This document shows positions 27,560-37,800 of a DNA stretch of 64,000 bases, in pieces. Positions within the stretch are counted from its first letter, which is position 1. Each line of letters starts with the position of its first letter. Location of the stretch: the NCBI RefSeq assembly GCF_002115755.1, contig NZ_JFKA01000005.1:62001-126000 (forward strand). The letters are read 5' to 3'. A program made the translations under genes and the position numbers. The notes beneath the pieces are model-generated. The model saw only the letters and a program-made list of their open reading frames with translations. It searched no databases and was not told where the DNA came from. Source of the DNA: Thalassospira mesophila. Lineage in GTDB: Bacteria > Pseudomonadota > Alphaproteobacteria > Rhodospirillales > Thalassospiraceae.

Positions 27560-28735
27560 ATGAATTTACTTCCGTCAATTCCGAGCAAAGCCACATTCAA
27601 TCGGCTTTTGGCCGGGGCAGTGCTTCTGGGGACAGCGATGGCGGCAACTGCCAGCCACGCACAGTCAATCGAAACCATCGCGCGTGAAGCCTATCTTGTT
27701 GATTATGACACTGGCGCAGTTCTGCTAAACAAGAATGGCGACGATCTTGCCGAACCGGCCTCGCTGACCAAAATGATGACGATCTACATGCTGTTTGATC
27801 GCATCAAAAATGGTAGCCTCAGCCTGAAAGACACCTTCCATGTCAGTGAAGAAGCATGGAAAAAAGGTGGATCGAAAATGTTCGTCGAGGTTAATTCCGA
27901 CGTTTCGATCTATGATTTGATCCACGGGATTATTGTTCAGTCCGGTAACGATGCCGCCATTGTTGTGGCCGAAGGCATTGCCGGTACCGAAGATGCCTTT
28001 GCCCATGAAATGACGGAAAAAGCCCGCGAAATCGGCATGACCAAGTCGGTATTTAAAAACGCGACGGGCTGGCCGGCCGAAGGCCACATGGTCACCGCAC
28101 ATGACTTGTCGGTGCTGGCGCACCGGACCATTCACGATTTTCCGGATTTGTATAAATTTTATAGCGAACCGGTCTTTACCTATAACGGTATTCGCCAGCA
28201 CAACCGCAACCCGCTTTTGGGTACCAGTGCCGGTGTTGACGGCATGAAAACCGGCCATACCGAAACCGCTGGTTTTGGCCTGACGGCAACGGCGAAACGC
28301 GATGGCCGCCGTTTGATTCTGGTGGCCATGGGCATGCATTCGATGCGCGAACGTCGCACCGAAGGACAAAAGCTGCTTGATTGGGGTTTCCGCGAATTTG
28401 ACAATTACCATCTGTTCAAAAAAGATGATGTTGTCAGCTCTGCCGATATCTGGCTGGGCGACACCGGCAAGGTCGATCTGGTTACCGATCAGGACATCAC
28501 GCTGACAGTTCCGCGCAAGGATCGCAAGGATATGAAGGTTTCTGTCGTTTATGAAGGGCCGATCCCGGCACCAATCAGCGCAGGCCAGCAGGTTGCGACC
28601 TTGAAAGTTCAAATTCCCAATCAGGATGCCCAGTCTTTTCCGCTTTATGCCAAAACCGGTGTTGAACGGCTTGGCCTGGTCGGGCGCATTGGCGCGGCGA
28701 TCAAGTATCTGGTCTGGGGAGGCAGCAACGGGTGA
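27560..28735 (+). CDS. dacC: D-alanyl-D-alanine carboxypeptidase (PBP5/6 type)
   Basis: 391 residues from the ATG at 27560, with CAGGACAAGGA just upstream. A signal peptide ends at ATASHAQ. The three penicillin-binding motifs are in place: SLTK (serine nucleophile), SGN (QSGNDAAI) and KTG (GMKTGHTETAG). A C-terminal PBP5-like beta domain and an amphipathic end (IGAAIKYLVWGG) that anchors on the membrane follow. It trims the terminal D-Ala from stem peptides. The last 4 bases overlap the tmk start. The symbol could equally be dacA; sequence does not decide it. Confidence 0.9.
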   Translation: MNLLPSIPSKATFNRLLAGAVLLGTAMAATASHAQSIETIAREAYLVDYDTGAVLLNKNGDDLAEPASLTKMMTIYMLFDRIKNGSLSLKDTFHVSEEAWKKGGSKMFVEVNSDVSIYDLIHGIIVQSGNDAAIVVAEGIAGTEDAFAHEMTEKAREIGMTKSVFKNATGWPAEGHMVTAHDLSVLAHRTIHDFPDLYKFYSEPVFTYNGIRQHNRNPLLGTSAGVDGMKTGHTETAGFGLTATAKRDGRRLILVAMGMHSMRERRTEGQKLLDWGFREFDNYHLFKKDDVVSSADIWLGDTGKVDLVTDQDITLTVPRKDRKDMKVSVVYEGPIPAPISAGQQVATLKVQIPNQDAQSFPLYAKTGVERLGLVGRIGAAIKYLVWGGSNG

Positions 28736-29388
28736 GTACCCCGGACGGAATTTTTATCAGCTTTGAAGGCGGAGAAGGCAGTGGAAAATCCACCCAGATC
28801 CGCCTTTTAGAGCAATGGTTTCGCCATCGCGGTCGTGACGTTGTTGTCACCCGCGAACCAGGCGGGTCACCGGGTGCGGAGGAAATCCGCGCCCTTTTGC
28901 TTACCGGGGATCCGGGCCGCTGGGATGCCGTAACCGAAGCACTTTTGATGTTTGCATCACGGCGCGACCATGTTGAACGCACCATCCGCCCGGCACTGGC
29001 ACAGGGGCAGGTGGTGTTATGCGACCGCTTTGCAGACTCGTCCGTGGCCTATCAGGGCTATGGCCACGGGTTGGGGGCCCATTTTATTCGTCAATTGTGG
29101 AAACTGGCCATTGATGATTTTAAACCCGATCTGACATTAATGATGGATTTGCCGCTTGAAACCGGGCTGGAACGGGCAGGGGCACGTTTTGCCAATGTCA
29201 GTGCCGCCGAAGACCGGTTTGAAAAAATGGAACTGGCGTTTCATCGCCGCTTGCAGCAGGGATTTCGTGAAATCACCGCCGCCGAGCCACACCGCTGTCG
29301 CGTTATTGATGCCAACGGCGATATTGAAACGGTCGCCGCCCGCATATCGGCAACTGTCGAACAATTTTTGACAAGTCAACCCGCATGA
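28732..29388 (+). CDS. tmk: Thymidylate kinase
   Basis: 218 residues. P-loop GGEGSGKST at 13-21, the DRFADSSVAYQG motif, and a LID stretch ERAGARFANVSAAEDRFE. It phosphorylates dTMP to dTDP. The GTG start overlaps the carboxypeptidase stop by 4 bases and its own stop overlaps holB, giving a tight dac-tmk-holB operon. Confidence 0.96.
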   Translation: MSTPDGIFISFEGGEGSGKSTQIRLLEQWFRHRGRDVVVTREPGGSPGAEEIRALLLTGDPGRWDAVTEALLMFASRRDHVERTIRPALAQGQVVLCDRFADSSVAYQGYGHGLGAHFIRQLWKLAIDDFKPDLTLMMDLPLETGLERAGARFANVSAAEDRFEKMELAFHRRLQQGFREITAAEPHRCRVIDANGDIETVAARISATVEQFLTSQPA

Positions 29389-30488
29389 GCACAGACGATG
29401 ACGAGGATCGGGGGTACCCGACTCCTCGAAAAAACCACCAGCTAAAGGGCCACGACGCCGCCGAACAGGTGATTGTTGACGCATGGAACAGCAAACGCAT
29501 GCATCACGCATGGTTGCTGTGCGGGCCACGCGGCGTCGGCAAGGCGACCCTTGCCTATCGCATGGCGCGGTTTGCCCTGTCGCATGGCGGTGAAAATGCC
29601 GGGGGTGGTCTGTTTGGAGACGTACCGACCAGTTTGTATGTCTCGCCCGACGACCCGGTTTTTCGCCGTATCGCCGGGGGCGGGCATGGCGATTTGAAGG
29701 TGATCGAACGCCTTTACGATGAAAAGAAAAAACGCCTTCAGGGCGAAATTGTTGTGGAAAATGTACGTGCCGTTGGCAACTTCATGTCCAAAACCTCGGC
29801 CGAGGGTGGGTGGCGTGTGGTGATTGTCGATGCGGCAGATGAACTTAACCGCAATGCCGCCAATGCCATTTTGAAGGTTTTGGAAGAACCGCCCGCAAAT
29901 GCGATGATGATCCTGATCGCCCATCAACCTGGAAAATTGCTGCCGACCATTCGGTCGCGCTGCCGTCGGTTGAATTTGGGCACGCTTGATGATGAGACTG
30001 TCGGATCCCTTCTGGCGCAATATTGCCCGGATATGGAAACAGCCGACATTCACGCCCTGACCGGACTGGCCGATGGCAGCATTGGCCGGGCGTTGCAATT
30101 GCACGACGTGGGCGGGCTGGAACTGTATACCGAGCTGGTGAACCTGATTGCGACCTTGCCCGACACCGATGTTGCCGCCCAGCACAAATTTGCCGAACGG
30201 TTTTCGCCCGCCGATCGCGATGAAGCCTTTGTGACGGTAACGGCGCTGTTAAACTGGTGGCTGGCGCGTATGATCCGGTTTGCGGCAACAGGAACGGCCC
30301 CGCGCGAGGTGGTAAGCGGTGAATTGCCTGCCATGCAACGCATGGCTGCTGCGCAACCGCTTGATCAATGGCTGGAGGTGTGGGAAAAGATCACCGACCT
30401 GATGTCAGCGACGCGCGGGCTTCATCTGGACCGCAAGCAGGCGCTTTTAAATGCGTTTTTCATGCTTGAAGCCACCATTCGAGGCTAG
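29385..30488 (+). CDS. holB: DNA polymerase III, delta' subunit
   Basis: 367 residues. A clamp-loader AAA+ protein with GPRGVGKATLA as P-loop, a Sensor-1 region (ILKVLEEPPANAMMILIA) and the SRC motif (TIRSRCRRLNL) that triggers ATP hydrolysis in neighbouring subunits. No zinc-binding cysteine set is seen. It starts with ATGA overlap to tmk. A terminator follows before metG, although metG-tatD-mbl continue in the same direction. Confidence 0.94.
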   Translation: MSTDDDEDRGYPTPRKNHQLKGHDAAEQVIVDAWNSKRMHHAWLLCGPRGVGKATLAYRMARFALSHGGENAGGGLFGDVPTSLYVSPDDPVFRRIAGGGHGDLKVIERLYDEKKKRLQGEIVVENVRAVGNFMSKTSAEGGWRVVIVDAADELNRNAANAILKVLEEPPANAMMILIAHQPGKLLPTIRSRCRRLNLGTLDDETVGSLLAQYCPDMETADIHALTGLADGSIGRALQLHDVGGLELYTELVNLIATLPDTDVAAQHKFAERFSPADRDEAFVTVTALLNWWLARMIRFAATGTAPREVVSGELPAMQRMAAAQPLDQWLEVWEKITDLMSATRGLHLDRKQALLNAFFMLEATIRG

Positions 30489-30521
30489 TGCGGCTGGGCT
30501 GATTTAAATATATATGACCGG

Positions 30522-30543
30522 ACGGCCCGCAAGGGCCGTTTTG
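30522..30543 (+). terminator. Short intrinsic terminator after holB
   Basis: Stem ACGGCCC (30522-30528) with GGGCCGT (30533-30539), a GCAA tetraloop, then four T. It splits dac-tmk-holB from metG-tatD-mbl, perhaps incompletely. Confidence 0.7.
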
Positions 30544-30573
30544 CGTCATGCTTTAATACGAAGGATTGCGATC

Positions 30574-32139
30574 ATGACCGGGCAAAAACCGCCCTTCTAC
30601 ATCACCACGCCGATCTATTACGTCAATGACAAGCCCCATATCGGCCATGCCTATACCACGCTGGCTGTTGATGTGATGGCGCGGTTCAAACGTCTGGACG
30701 GTTTTGATGTGATGTTCCTGACCGGAACAGATGAACACGGTCAGAAAGTTGACGCATCGGCGGCTGCCAAAGGCATTGATCCGCAAACCTTTACCGATCA
30801 GGTTTCGCAAAATTTCCGCGATCTTGCTGTGCATATGAATTTTTCCAACGATGATTTCATCCGCACCACCGAAGAACGCCACAAAAAGGCCTGTCAGGCA
30901 TTGTGGAACACTTTGGTGGAAAAGGGCGAGATTTATCTGGGTTCGTATGACGGCTGGTATTCCGTCCGCGACGAGGCGTTTTACGCCGAAAAGGAACTGA
31001 TCGAAAAAGACGGTCAGAAGCTTGCCCCGACGGGGGCGCCGGTCGAATGGGTGTCCGAGCCCAGCTATTTCTTCAAATTGTCGGAATGGGGCGACCGCCT
31101 GTTAAAATTCTATGATGATAATCCCGATTTCATCGCGCCCAATTCGCGTCGCAACGAAGTTATCAGCTTTGTCAAAGGTGGCATGCACGATCTGTCGGTG
31201 TCGCGCACCAGCTTTAAATGGGGTGTGCCGGTTCCTGGCAATGAAGACCATGTGATGTATGTCTGGGTCGATGCCCTGACCAACTATCTGACCGCAGTTG
31301 GCTACCCTGATGTTGACCCCGAAAAACTGGCCAAATACTGGCCTGCCGACCTGCACATGGTGGGCAAGGACATTGCCCGTTTCCATGCGGTTTACTGGCC
31401 CGCTTTGTTAATGGCAGCAGGGATTGCGCCGCCCAAGCGGGTCTTTGCCCATGGCTGGTGGACCAATGAAGGCCAGAAAATTTCCAAATCAACCGGAAAT
31501 GTCATTGATCCTTATGATCTGACGTCCAAATACGGGTTGGATCAAACCCGTTATTTCCTGTTGCGCGAAGTGCCATTTGGTAATGATGGTGATTTTTCCC
31601 ATCAGGCGATGGTCAACCGCATGAACAGCGAACTGGCCAATGACCTTGGCAATTTGTGTCAGCGTGTTTTGTCCATGATTGGCAAAAACTGCAATGCCAA
31701 GGTGCCAACACCGGGCGAGTTTAGCGATGCCGACAAGGTTATTTTGACCAAGGCGCATGACCTGCTGGATGCTGTTCGTGTGCAGATTGACGTACAGGCA
31801 TTTAACAAAATGCTTGATACCATCTGGTTGCTGGTTGGGGATGCCAACCGGTATGTCGATGAAATGGCACCGTGGGGTCTTAAAAAGACCGATCCGGCGC
31901 GCATGGAAACAGTTTTGTATGTGCTGGCAGAAGTCATTCGCCATGTTGGTATTCTGGTTCAGCCGTTGATGCCGGAATCTGCTGCGAAAATTCTCGACCA
32001 GTTGGCCTTGGGCGATGATGAACGCGGGTTTGATCGTATTGGTGCGAAACATGCTTTGGTCGCCGGAACGGACCTTCCCAAACCGGCCGGTGTTTTCCCG
32101 CGTTATGTTGAACCGGAAACAGAAGGAGAGAAGGCATGA
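30574..32139 (+). CDS. metG: Methionyl-tRNA synthetase
   Basis: 521 residues from the ATG at 30574. A class I synthetase with PHIGHAYTT (HIGH motif) and KISKSTGN (KMSKS motif), plus FAHGWW. It lacks the C-terminal tRNA-binding (EMAP) domain of E. coli MetG, so this is the short form. The anticodon-binding helical domain is at about 380-490. Its stop overlaps the tatD start by 4 bases. Confidence 0.96.
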   Translation: MTGQKPPFYITTPIYYVNDKPHIGHAYTTLAVDVMARFKRLDGFDVMFLTGTDEHGQKVDASAAAKGIDPQTFTDQVSQNFRDLAVHMNFSNDDFIRTTEERHKKACQALWNTLVEKGEIYLGSYDGWYSVRDEAFYAEKELIEKDGQKLAPTGAPVEWVSEPSYFFKLSEWGDRLLKFYDDNPDFIAPNSRRNEVISFVKGGMHDLSVSRTSFKWGVPVPGNEDHVMYVWVDALTNYLTAVGYPDVDPEKLAKYWPADLHMVGKDIARFHAVYWPALLMAAGIAPPKRVFAHGWWTNEGQKISKSTGNVIDPYDLTSKYGLDQTRYFLLREVPFGNDGDFSHQAMVNRMNSELANDLGNLCQRVLSMIGKNCNAKVPTPGEFSDADKVILTKAHDLLDAVRVQIDVQAFNKMLDTIWLLVGDANRYVDEMAPWGLKKTDPARMETVLYVLAEVIRHVGILVQPLMPESAAKILDQLALGDDERGFDRIGAKHALVAGTDLPKPAGVFPRYVEPETEGEKA

Positions 32140-32954
32140 ATGTCGCCCTTGTCGACAGCCATTGCCATCTGGACTATCCCCAGTTTTCTGACGATTTTGC
32201 GGGCACCATGGCGCGTGCCCGCGATGCGGGCGTTGGCATGATGGTGAGCATTGGCGTGCGGATGACGACCTTTGATCAGGTGCGCGCCATGGCTGAACGT
32301 GCCGATAACATTTATTGCACAGTGGGGGTTCACCCGCACGAAGCGGGCGAAGAAGGGCTATCGAGCCCCGATATCCTGATTGAAAAAGCCAAAGACCCGA
32401 AAGTGATCGGCATTGGTGAAAGCGGGCTGGATTATTTTTATGACAATGCCCCGCGCGATGCGCAGCAGCAAAGTTTCCGCGCCCATATTGCGGCGTGCCG
32501 CGAAACCCAGTTGCCGCTGATTGTGCATACCCGTGATGCCGATGACGATACGATGGATATTTTGGAAGAAGAATATGCCAAAGGCGCTTTTCCCGGCGTT
32601 ATCCATTGTTTTAGTTCGTCGGCCGAGCTGGCGCAGCGGGCTTTGAAGATCGGGTTTTATATTTCCTGTTCGGGAATTATCACCTTTAATTCGGCCAAGG
32701 CCATTCGCGATGCCGTTGCCGATGTGCCGCTGGACCGTTTGATTGTGGAAACGGACTCACCCTATCTGGCACCGGTGCCCAAACGTGGCAAATCGAACGA
32801 ACCTTCATTTGTGGCCCATACGGCGGCAAAACTTGCTGAAATCAAAGGTGTTAGCACCGATGAAATCGCCCGGATCACGACGGACAACTTCTTTGCCCTG
32901 TTCACCAAGGCGGACCGTTCGCGCCTGAGCGTTGTGGGAGCAGGCGAACAGTGA
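32136..32954 (+). CDS. TatD family metal-dependent hydrolase
   Basis: 272 residues, a TIM-barrel metalloenzyme. H9-x-H11 (VDSHCHLDY), the GIGESGLDYFY Glu, HTRDA and VIHCF histidines and ETDSPYLAPVP supply the metal site. The family acts as a DNase on damaged or free DNA. Overlaps metG by 4 bases and the MBL gene by 4 bases. Confidence 0.93.
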   Translation: MNVALVDSHCHLDYPQFSDDFAGTMARARDAGVGMMVSIGVRMTTFDQVRAMAERADNIYCTVGVHPHEAGEEGLSSPDILIEKAKDPKVIGIGESGLDYFYDNAPRDAQQQSFRAHIAACRETQLPLIVHTRDADDDTMDILEEEYAKGAFPGVIHCFSSSAELAQRALKIGFYISCSGIITFNSAKAIRDAVADVPLDRLIVETDSPYLAPVPKRGKSNEPSFVAHTAAKLAEIKGVSTDEIARITTDNFFALFTKADRSRLSVVGAGEQ

Positions 32955-33721
32955 CGAAAATAACCATCCTTGGCTGCGGATCCTCAAACGGGGTGCCTTC
33001 CGTTGGTTTGGGGTGGGGGGCGTGCAACCCGGATAATCCTAAAAACCGGCGTTTGCGCAGTTCGATCCTGATAGAAGAATCCGGACAGAAAATTCTGGTC
33101 GATGTTGGCCCGGATTTTCGCGAACAGGCACTGGCCGCCGATATCAAACATATCGATGCCATCCTGTTTACCCATGCCCATGCTGATCATGTTCATGGCA
33201 TCGATGATCTGCGCTGGATCAACGTTGCCATGCATCGGCCAATTGACATTTATGCCTCCGCCGAGACGATCCAGACACTGGAACAACGCTTTGCTTACGT
33301 GTTGCAACCGCTGGCTGACGGTGTTGATTTTTATTACAAACCGGTGCTGGTGCCCCATCAGATTGACGGGCACCTTGATATCGGCGGTGTGTCGGTCAAG
33401 GTCTTTCCCCAGGATCACGGTTTTTGCGAAAGCCTGGGGTTCCGGGTGGGAAACTTTGCCTATTCAACCGATGTTGTGAACCTGCCGGACTATTCCCGTC
33501 AGTTTTTATATGACCTTGATGTCTGGGTGGTTGATTGCATGCGGTTAACACCGCACGCCACACATGCGCATCTGGAAAAGGTTATGGAATGGGTCGAAGA
33601 ATTTAAACCACAACAGGTTTATTTTACCCATATGAGCATCCAGGTAGATTACGATCACATCAACGATATGACGCCCCGCCATGTTGGCCCGGCTTATGAT
33701 GGCCTGGTGATTGAAATTTAA
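32951..33721 (+). CDS. MBL-fold metallo-hydrolase, PhnP-like
   Basis: 256 residues. Starts with GTG overlapping tatD. Motif H75-A-H77-A-D79-H80 (LFTHAHADH) binds two metals; further ligands are in PQDHGF and in FTHMSI. The opening ITILGCGSSNGVPS and the conserved C in GACNP are typical of the PhnP/YycJ-like branch, which hydrolyses cyclic phosphodiesters. It ends the metG operon. tatD followed by this gene after metG is a common alphaproteobacterial order. Confidence 0.9.
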   Translation: MTKITILGCGSSNGVPSVGLGWGACNPDNPKNRRLRSSILIEESGQKILVDVGPDFREQALAADIKHIDAILFTHAHADHVHGIDDLRWINVAMHRPIDIYASAETIQTLEQRFAYVLQPLADGVDFYYKPVLVPHQIDGHLDIGGVSVKVFPQDHGFCESLGFRVGNFAYSTDVVNLPDYSRQFLYDLDVWVVDCMRLTPHATHAHLEKVMEWVEEFKPQQVYFTHMSIQVDYDHINDMTPRHVGPAYDGLVIEI

Positions 33722-33759
33722 CAGCGCCTAAACGCCTTAAATTCAGAACGGTACGGAAC

Positions 33760-34731
33760 TTACCTCATCCAGCGTGCAATCATTTTATGTTGCACATTGG
33801 CCTGTGCCGCCACCCGGTAATAAGACAGCATTTCGCGCATCGGGTCTGACAGGCGGTCAAAGCCGGAAATAAACGCAACCACGATCCCGATGGTGGTTTG
33901 ACCTTCGATCACCAGATATCCCCCGACAATCAGCACAATAAGCGGCGTTGCTCCGTTTAAAAAATTGATGATCGCCTTCATGCCAAACTTTAAAACAAAG
34001 GTCATCATCCGGTTACGGTAAAGCAGATCAATGCGATCGGGCAGGTTGGTTTCATCAAGGTCAATATCGTCATGGGGCAGGTGGGTCAGATCGTCGCTGA
34101 CACGGCGCATGGTATTAACCCGGCGAGCGATCAGGATATTGATGCGTTTTTGCACCAGCGGCACCAGCAAAACCTGTGGGATCAGGGCCGCAAGCCCGAT
34201 GGTGGCAACCAATGGCGCCTTGGTCATCATATAACCCAAACCAAATACCAGCATTGCTGTATTCACCACCGGCTGAGACAAACATTCGCCAACAAAGCCC
34301 CCTAACTTATCAATTTCTGCGCCGATGATGGAAACGACCTTGCCGTCTTCCTCGTGGGCCTGCTTGCCTTCATGTTCTTCGTGCAACTGGCTAAGATGCA
34401 GGCGGTTATAGCGAATGGAGCTTTCGCTTAACCAGCCCTGATAAAGCCGCAACAGATATTTGCAAATGCCGTGCAGGACCAAAACCCCGCCATAGGCCGC
34501 CGCCAGTTTTAACAGCAAATCAAGTTTGCCATCCGTAATTGCATCATCGACCAGCCGTCGTTGCAGTTCGATTGGCAACATGCTGAGTGCCGCCACAATA
34601 ACCGCCAGCAACGACACCCATATTTGGTGGCATCCGCTCATCCGCCAGACATATCGCCATAACGAGGTTGCCGGTGTTTGATCCCCGGTTGCTTCAGGCT
34701 TGCGGGGCCGGATCATTTTTAGGGGCATCAA
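33760..34731 (-). CDS. ABC-exporter-type transmembrane domain protein lacking an ATPase domain
   Basis: 323 residues, about six membrane helices (near 42-60, 72-92, 155-172, 178-200, 262-282, 285-305) with the topology of an exporter TMD. Cytoplasmic loops are rich in charged residues (HEEHEGKQAHEED, HLPHDDIDLDE). The chain stops where the nucleotide-binding domain would begin, at HKMIARWMR. No Walker A or LSGGQ is present here or on either flank. It could pair with an ATPase made elsewhere, be a truncated exporter, or have a non-transport role. It follows the RND operon terminator. Confidence 0.75.
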   Translation of the reverse strand: MMPLKMIRPRKPEATGDQTPATSLWRYVWRMSGCHQIWVSLLAVIVAALSMLPIELQRRLVDDAITDGKLDLLLKLAAAYGGVLVLHGICKYLLRLYQGWLSESSIRYNRLHLSQLHEEHEGKQAHEEDGKVVSIIGAEIDKLGGFVGECLSQPVVNTAMLVFGLGYMMTKAPLVATIGLAALIPQVLLVPLVQKRINILIARRVNTMRRVSDDLTHLPHDDIDLDETNLPDRIDLLYRNRMMTFVLKFGMKAIINFLNGATPLIVLIVGGYLVIEGQTTIGIVVAFISGFDRLSDPMREMLSYYRVAAQANVQHKMIARWMR

Positions 34732-34789
34732 CGGGTGCTCTGCTGAAAAACGGAATGGCGAACAGGATTTAGATCCTTGAGCTTAAACG

Positions 34790-34819
34790 AAAAAAGCCCC
34801 CGGATGATCCGGGGGCTTT
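34790..34819 (-). terminator. Strong intrinsic terminator after the RND permease gene
   Basis: A perfect 12-bp stem (AAAGCCCCCGGA at 34793-34804 with TCCGGGGGCTTT at 34808-34819) and a 3-nt loop; on the minus strand it runs into six T. It sits between the RND gene and the ABC membrane gene. Confidence 0.92.
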
Positions 34820-34849
34820 GGCAAGTTTTTGTCACGTTAACGTGATGAA

Positions 34850-37800
34850 TTATTCATCGGCGTGTGAAACCACCGGAATATGTTCGTTATCGTGGCCATG
34901 CTGGGTTAACGGGCGGTTACCCGTTAAACGCCGCATCATCACATAGAACACCGGGGTCAGGAACAAGCCAAACGCCGTAACGCCGATCATGCCAGAGAAC
35001 ACCGCGATGCCCATAGCCTGGCGCATTTCGGCACCAGCCCCGGTGGACAGAACCAGCGGCACAACCCCCATGATAAACGCCATCGACGTCATCAGGATCG
35101 GACGCAATCGTAACCGGCTGGCCTCGATTGCAGCTTGCATTGGCGTTTTACCGCCAAATTCAAGTTCGCGGGCAAATTCCACAATCAGGATTGCGTTTTT
35201 GGCCGATAGCCCCACCAGCACCATAAGACCGATCTGGGTAAAGACGTTGTTATCCCCCCCGGAAATGTACAAACCGGTAAAGGCAGACAACAGCCCCATT
35301 GGCACAATCAGAATAATGGCGATTGGCAGTGTCAGGCTTTCATACTGGGCAGCCAACACCAGGAACACCAGCAAAAGCGCAATCGGGAAAACGATAGCCC
35401 CGGTATTGCCGGCCAGAATTTCCTGATAGGTCAGTTCCGTCCATTCATATGAAATACCTTGCGGCAAGGTTTCATCGGCAATGCGTTGCAAGGCATCCTG
35501 CGCCTGACCCGACGAATATCCCGGAGCAGGGTTGCCGTTAATATCGGCCGACAGGAAACCGTTATAATGCATTGCCCGTTCCGGACCGAAGGTCGGTGTC
35601 ACTGTCATCACAGCCGAAAGCGGAACCATGTCGCCGTTAGAACTGCGTACTTCAAGATCGCCGATATTGTCTTCATGGGCACGAAATGGTGCGTCGGCCT
35701 GAACACGCACACTATAGGTACGGCCAAAGATCGAGAAATCGTTGACATACATGCTGCCAAGATAGATCTGCATGGTTTGCAAAATATCACTAACCGAAAC
35801 ACCAAGCTGACGTGCCTTTGTGCGGTCGATATCAGCAAAAAGCTGCGGCACACTAACCTGATAGGTCGAATAGAGACCAGCCAGTTCCGGTGCCTTGTAG
35901 GCCGCGGCAAGCAGGGCCTGACGGGCATCATCAAGGGCCTTGTAGCCAAGCGATGCGCGGTCTTCGAGCTGCATTTTAAAGCCACCCGTTGTTCCCAGAC
36001 CCTGAACCGGGGGCGGCGGGAAGATAACGGTGAAAGCCTGCGGGATCGAGGCAAATTGCTGGTTTAACTGCCCGGCAATTGCACCGGCACTCAGGCTTGG
36101 GTCTGTGCGCTGGTCAAACGGTTTAAGGGTGGCAAAAACGATGCCGGAATTCGAACTGTTGGTGAAGCCGTTAATCGACAAACCAGGGAACGACACCGCA
36201 TGTTCAACACCGGGATGGGCAAGGGCAATGTCACCCATTTTACGAATAACATCTTCGGTACGGTCCAGGGTTGCGCCATCGGGCAACTGGGCAAAACCGA
36301 TCAGGTACTGTTTATCCTGTGTCGGCACAAAGCCGCGCGGAATTTCACGAAACAGGCCAAATGTCAGGGCTATCAAGCCCAGATAAAGCCCCATCATGAT
36401 GGTTTTGCGGGTGACGATACCGCCAACCCCTTTGCTGTAGCCACGAGATCCCTTGTTAAAGACCTTGTTGAACCCGCGAAAGAACCAGCCAAGGCCCTTG
36501 TCGAGAATACGGGTCAAAAGGTCTTTGGGTTCGTTGTGGCCCTTAAGCAACAATGCCGCTAAAGCAGGGGACAGGGTAAGCGAGTTTACCGCCGAAATAA
36601 CGGTTGAAATGGCAATGGTTAAAGCGAACTGGCGATAGAACTGCCCGGTAAGGCCGCTGATGAAGGCCAGCGGGACGAACACCGCCACCAGCACAAGGGC
36701 AATTGCCACAATCGGCCCGGAGACTTCGCGCATGGCACGATAGGTGGCCTGACGCGGGGAAAAGCCCAGTTCGATGTTACGTTCAACGTTTTCGACAACC
36801 ACGATGGCATCGTCCACCACGATCCCGATCGCCAGCACCAAACCAAACAGGCTCAGCGCATTGATAGAAAAGCCAAACAGATACATGACGGCAAAGGTAC
36901 CGATCACAGATACTGGCACCGCCAGAACCGGGATCAGGGAAGCTCGCCAGGTTTGCAGGAAAACAATCACCACCAGAACAACCAGAATGATGGCTTCAAG
37001 CAGGGTATGGATCACCGCATCAATCGAGGAACGAACGAACTCGGTCGTGTCATAGACAATCTGGTAATCAACACCTTCGGGCATATAGGTTTTGATTTCC
37101 TTCATCGTCTCGCGCACGTTATCGGCGATTTCGATGGCGTTGGAACCAGGGGCTGCAAAAATGCCCAGACCAACGGCGTCCTTGTTATCAAGCAAGGCAC
37201 GCAAGGAATAATCCGACGCGCCAATTTCGATCCGCGCCACATCGCGCAGGCGCGTTACCGAGCCATCGGGGTCGGATCGAATGATGATATTGCCAAATTC
37301 TTCGGGGTCTTCAAGGCGCCCCTGTGCGTTAACCGACAATTGCAAATCAAGGTCGGGCGCAGAGGGCGACGCCCCGATCACCCCGGCAGCGGCCTGAACG
37401 TTTTGCGAGCGAATTTCAGCAACGATGTCGCTGGCTGAAAGTCCCTGTTCGGCTACTTTTTGCGGATCAAGCCAGATCCGCATCGAATAGTCGCCGCCAC
37501 CAAACGCATTAACATCCCCCACACCCTGAATACGGGCAAGGCGATCCTTGATGTTGAGAATGGCGTAGTTGCGCAGATAGTTCATGTCGTAGCGCCCGTT
37601 GGGCGATACCAGATGCACAACCATGGTCAGGTCGGGTGAACTTTTGATCGTGGTCACACCCAGATTGCGTACTTCTTCAGGCAGGCGCGGCTCGGCCTGC
37701 GACACCCGGTTTTGCACCAGTTGCTGGGCTTTGTCGGGGTCTGTGCCCAGGGCAAAGGTTACCGTCAGGGTCATCAAACCGTCAGTGGTGGCCTGGCTGC

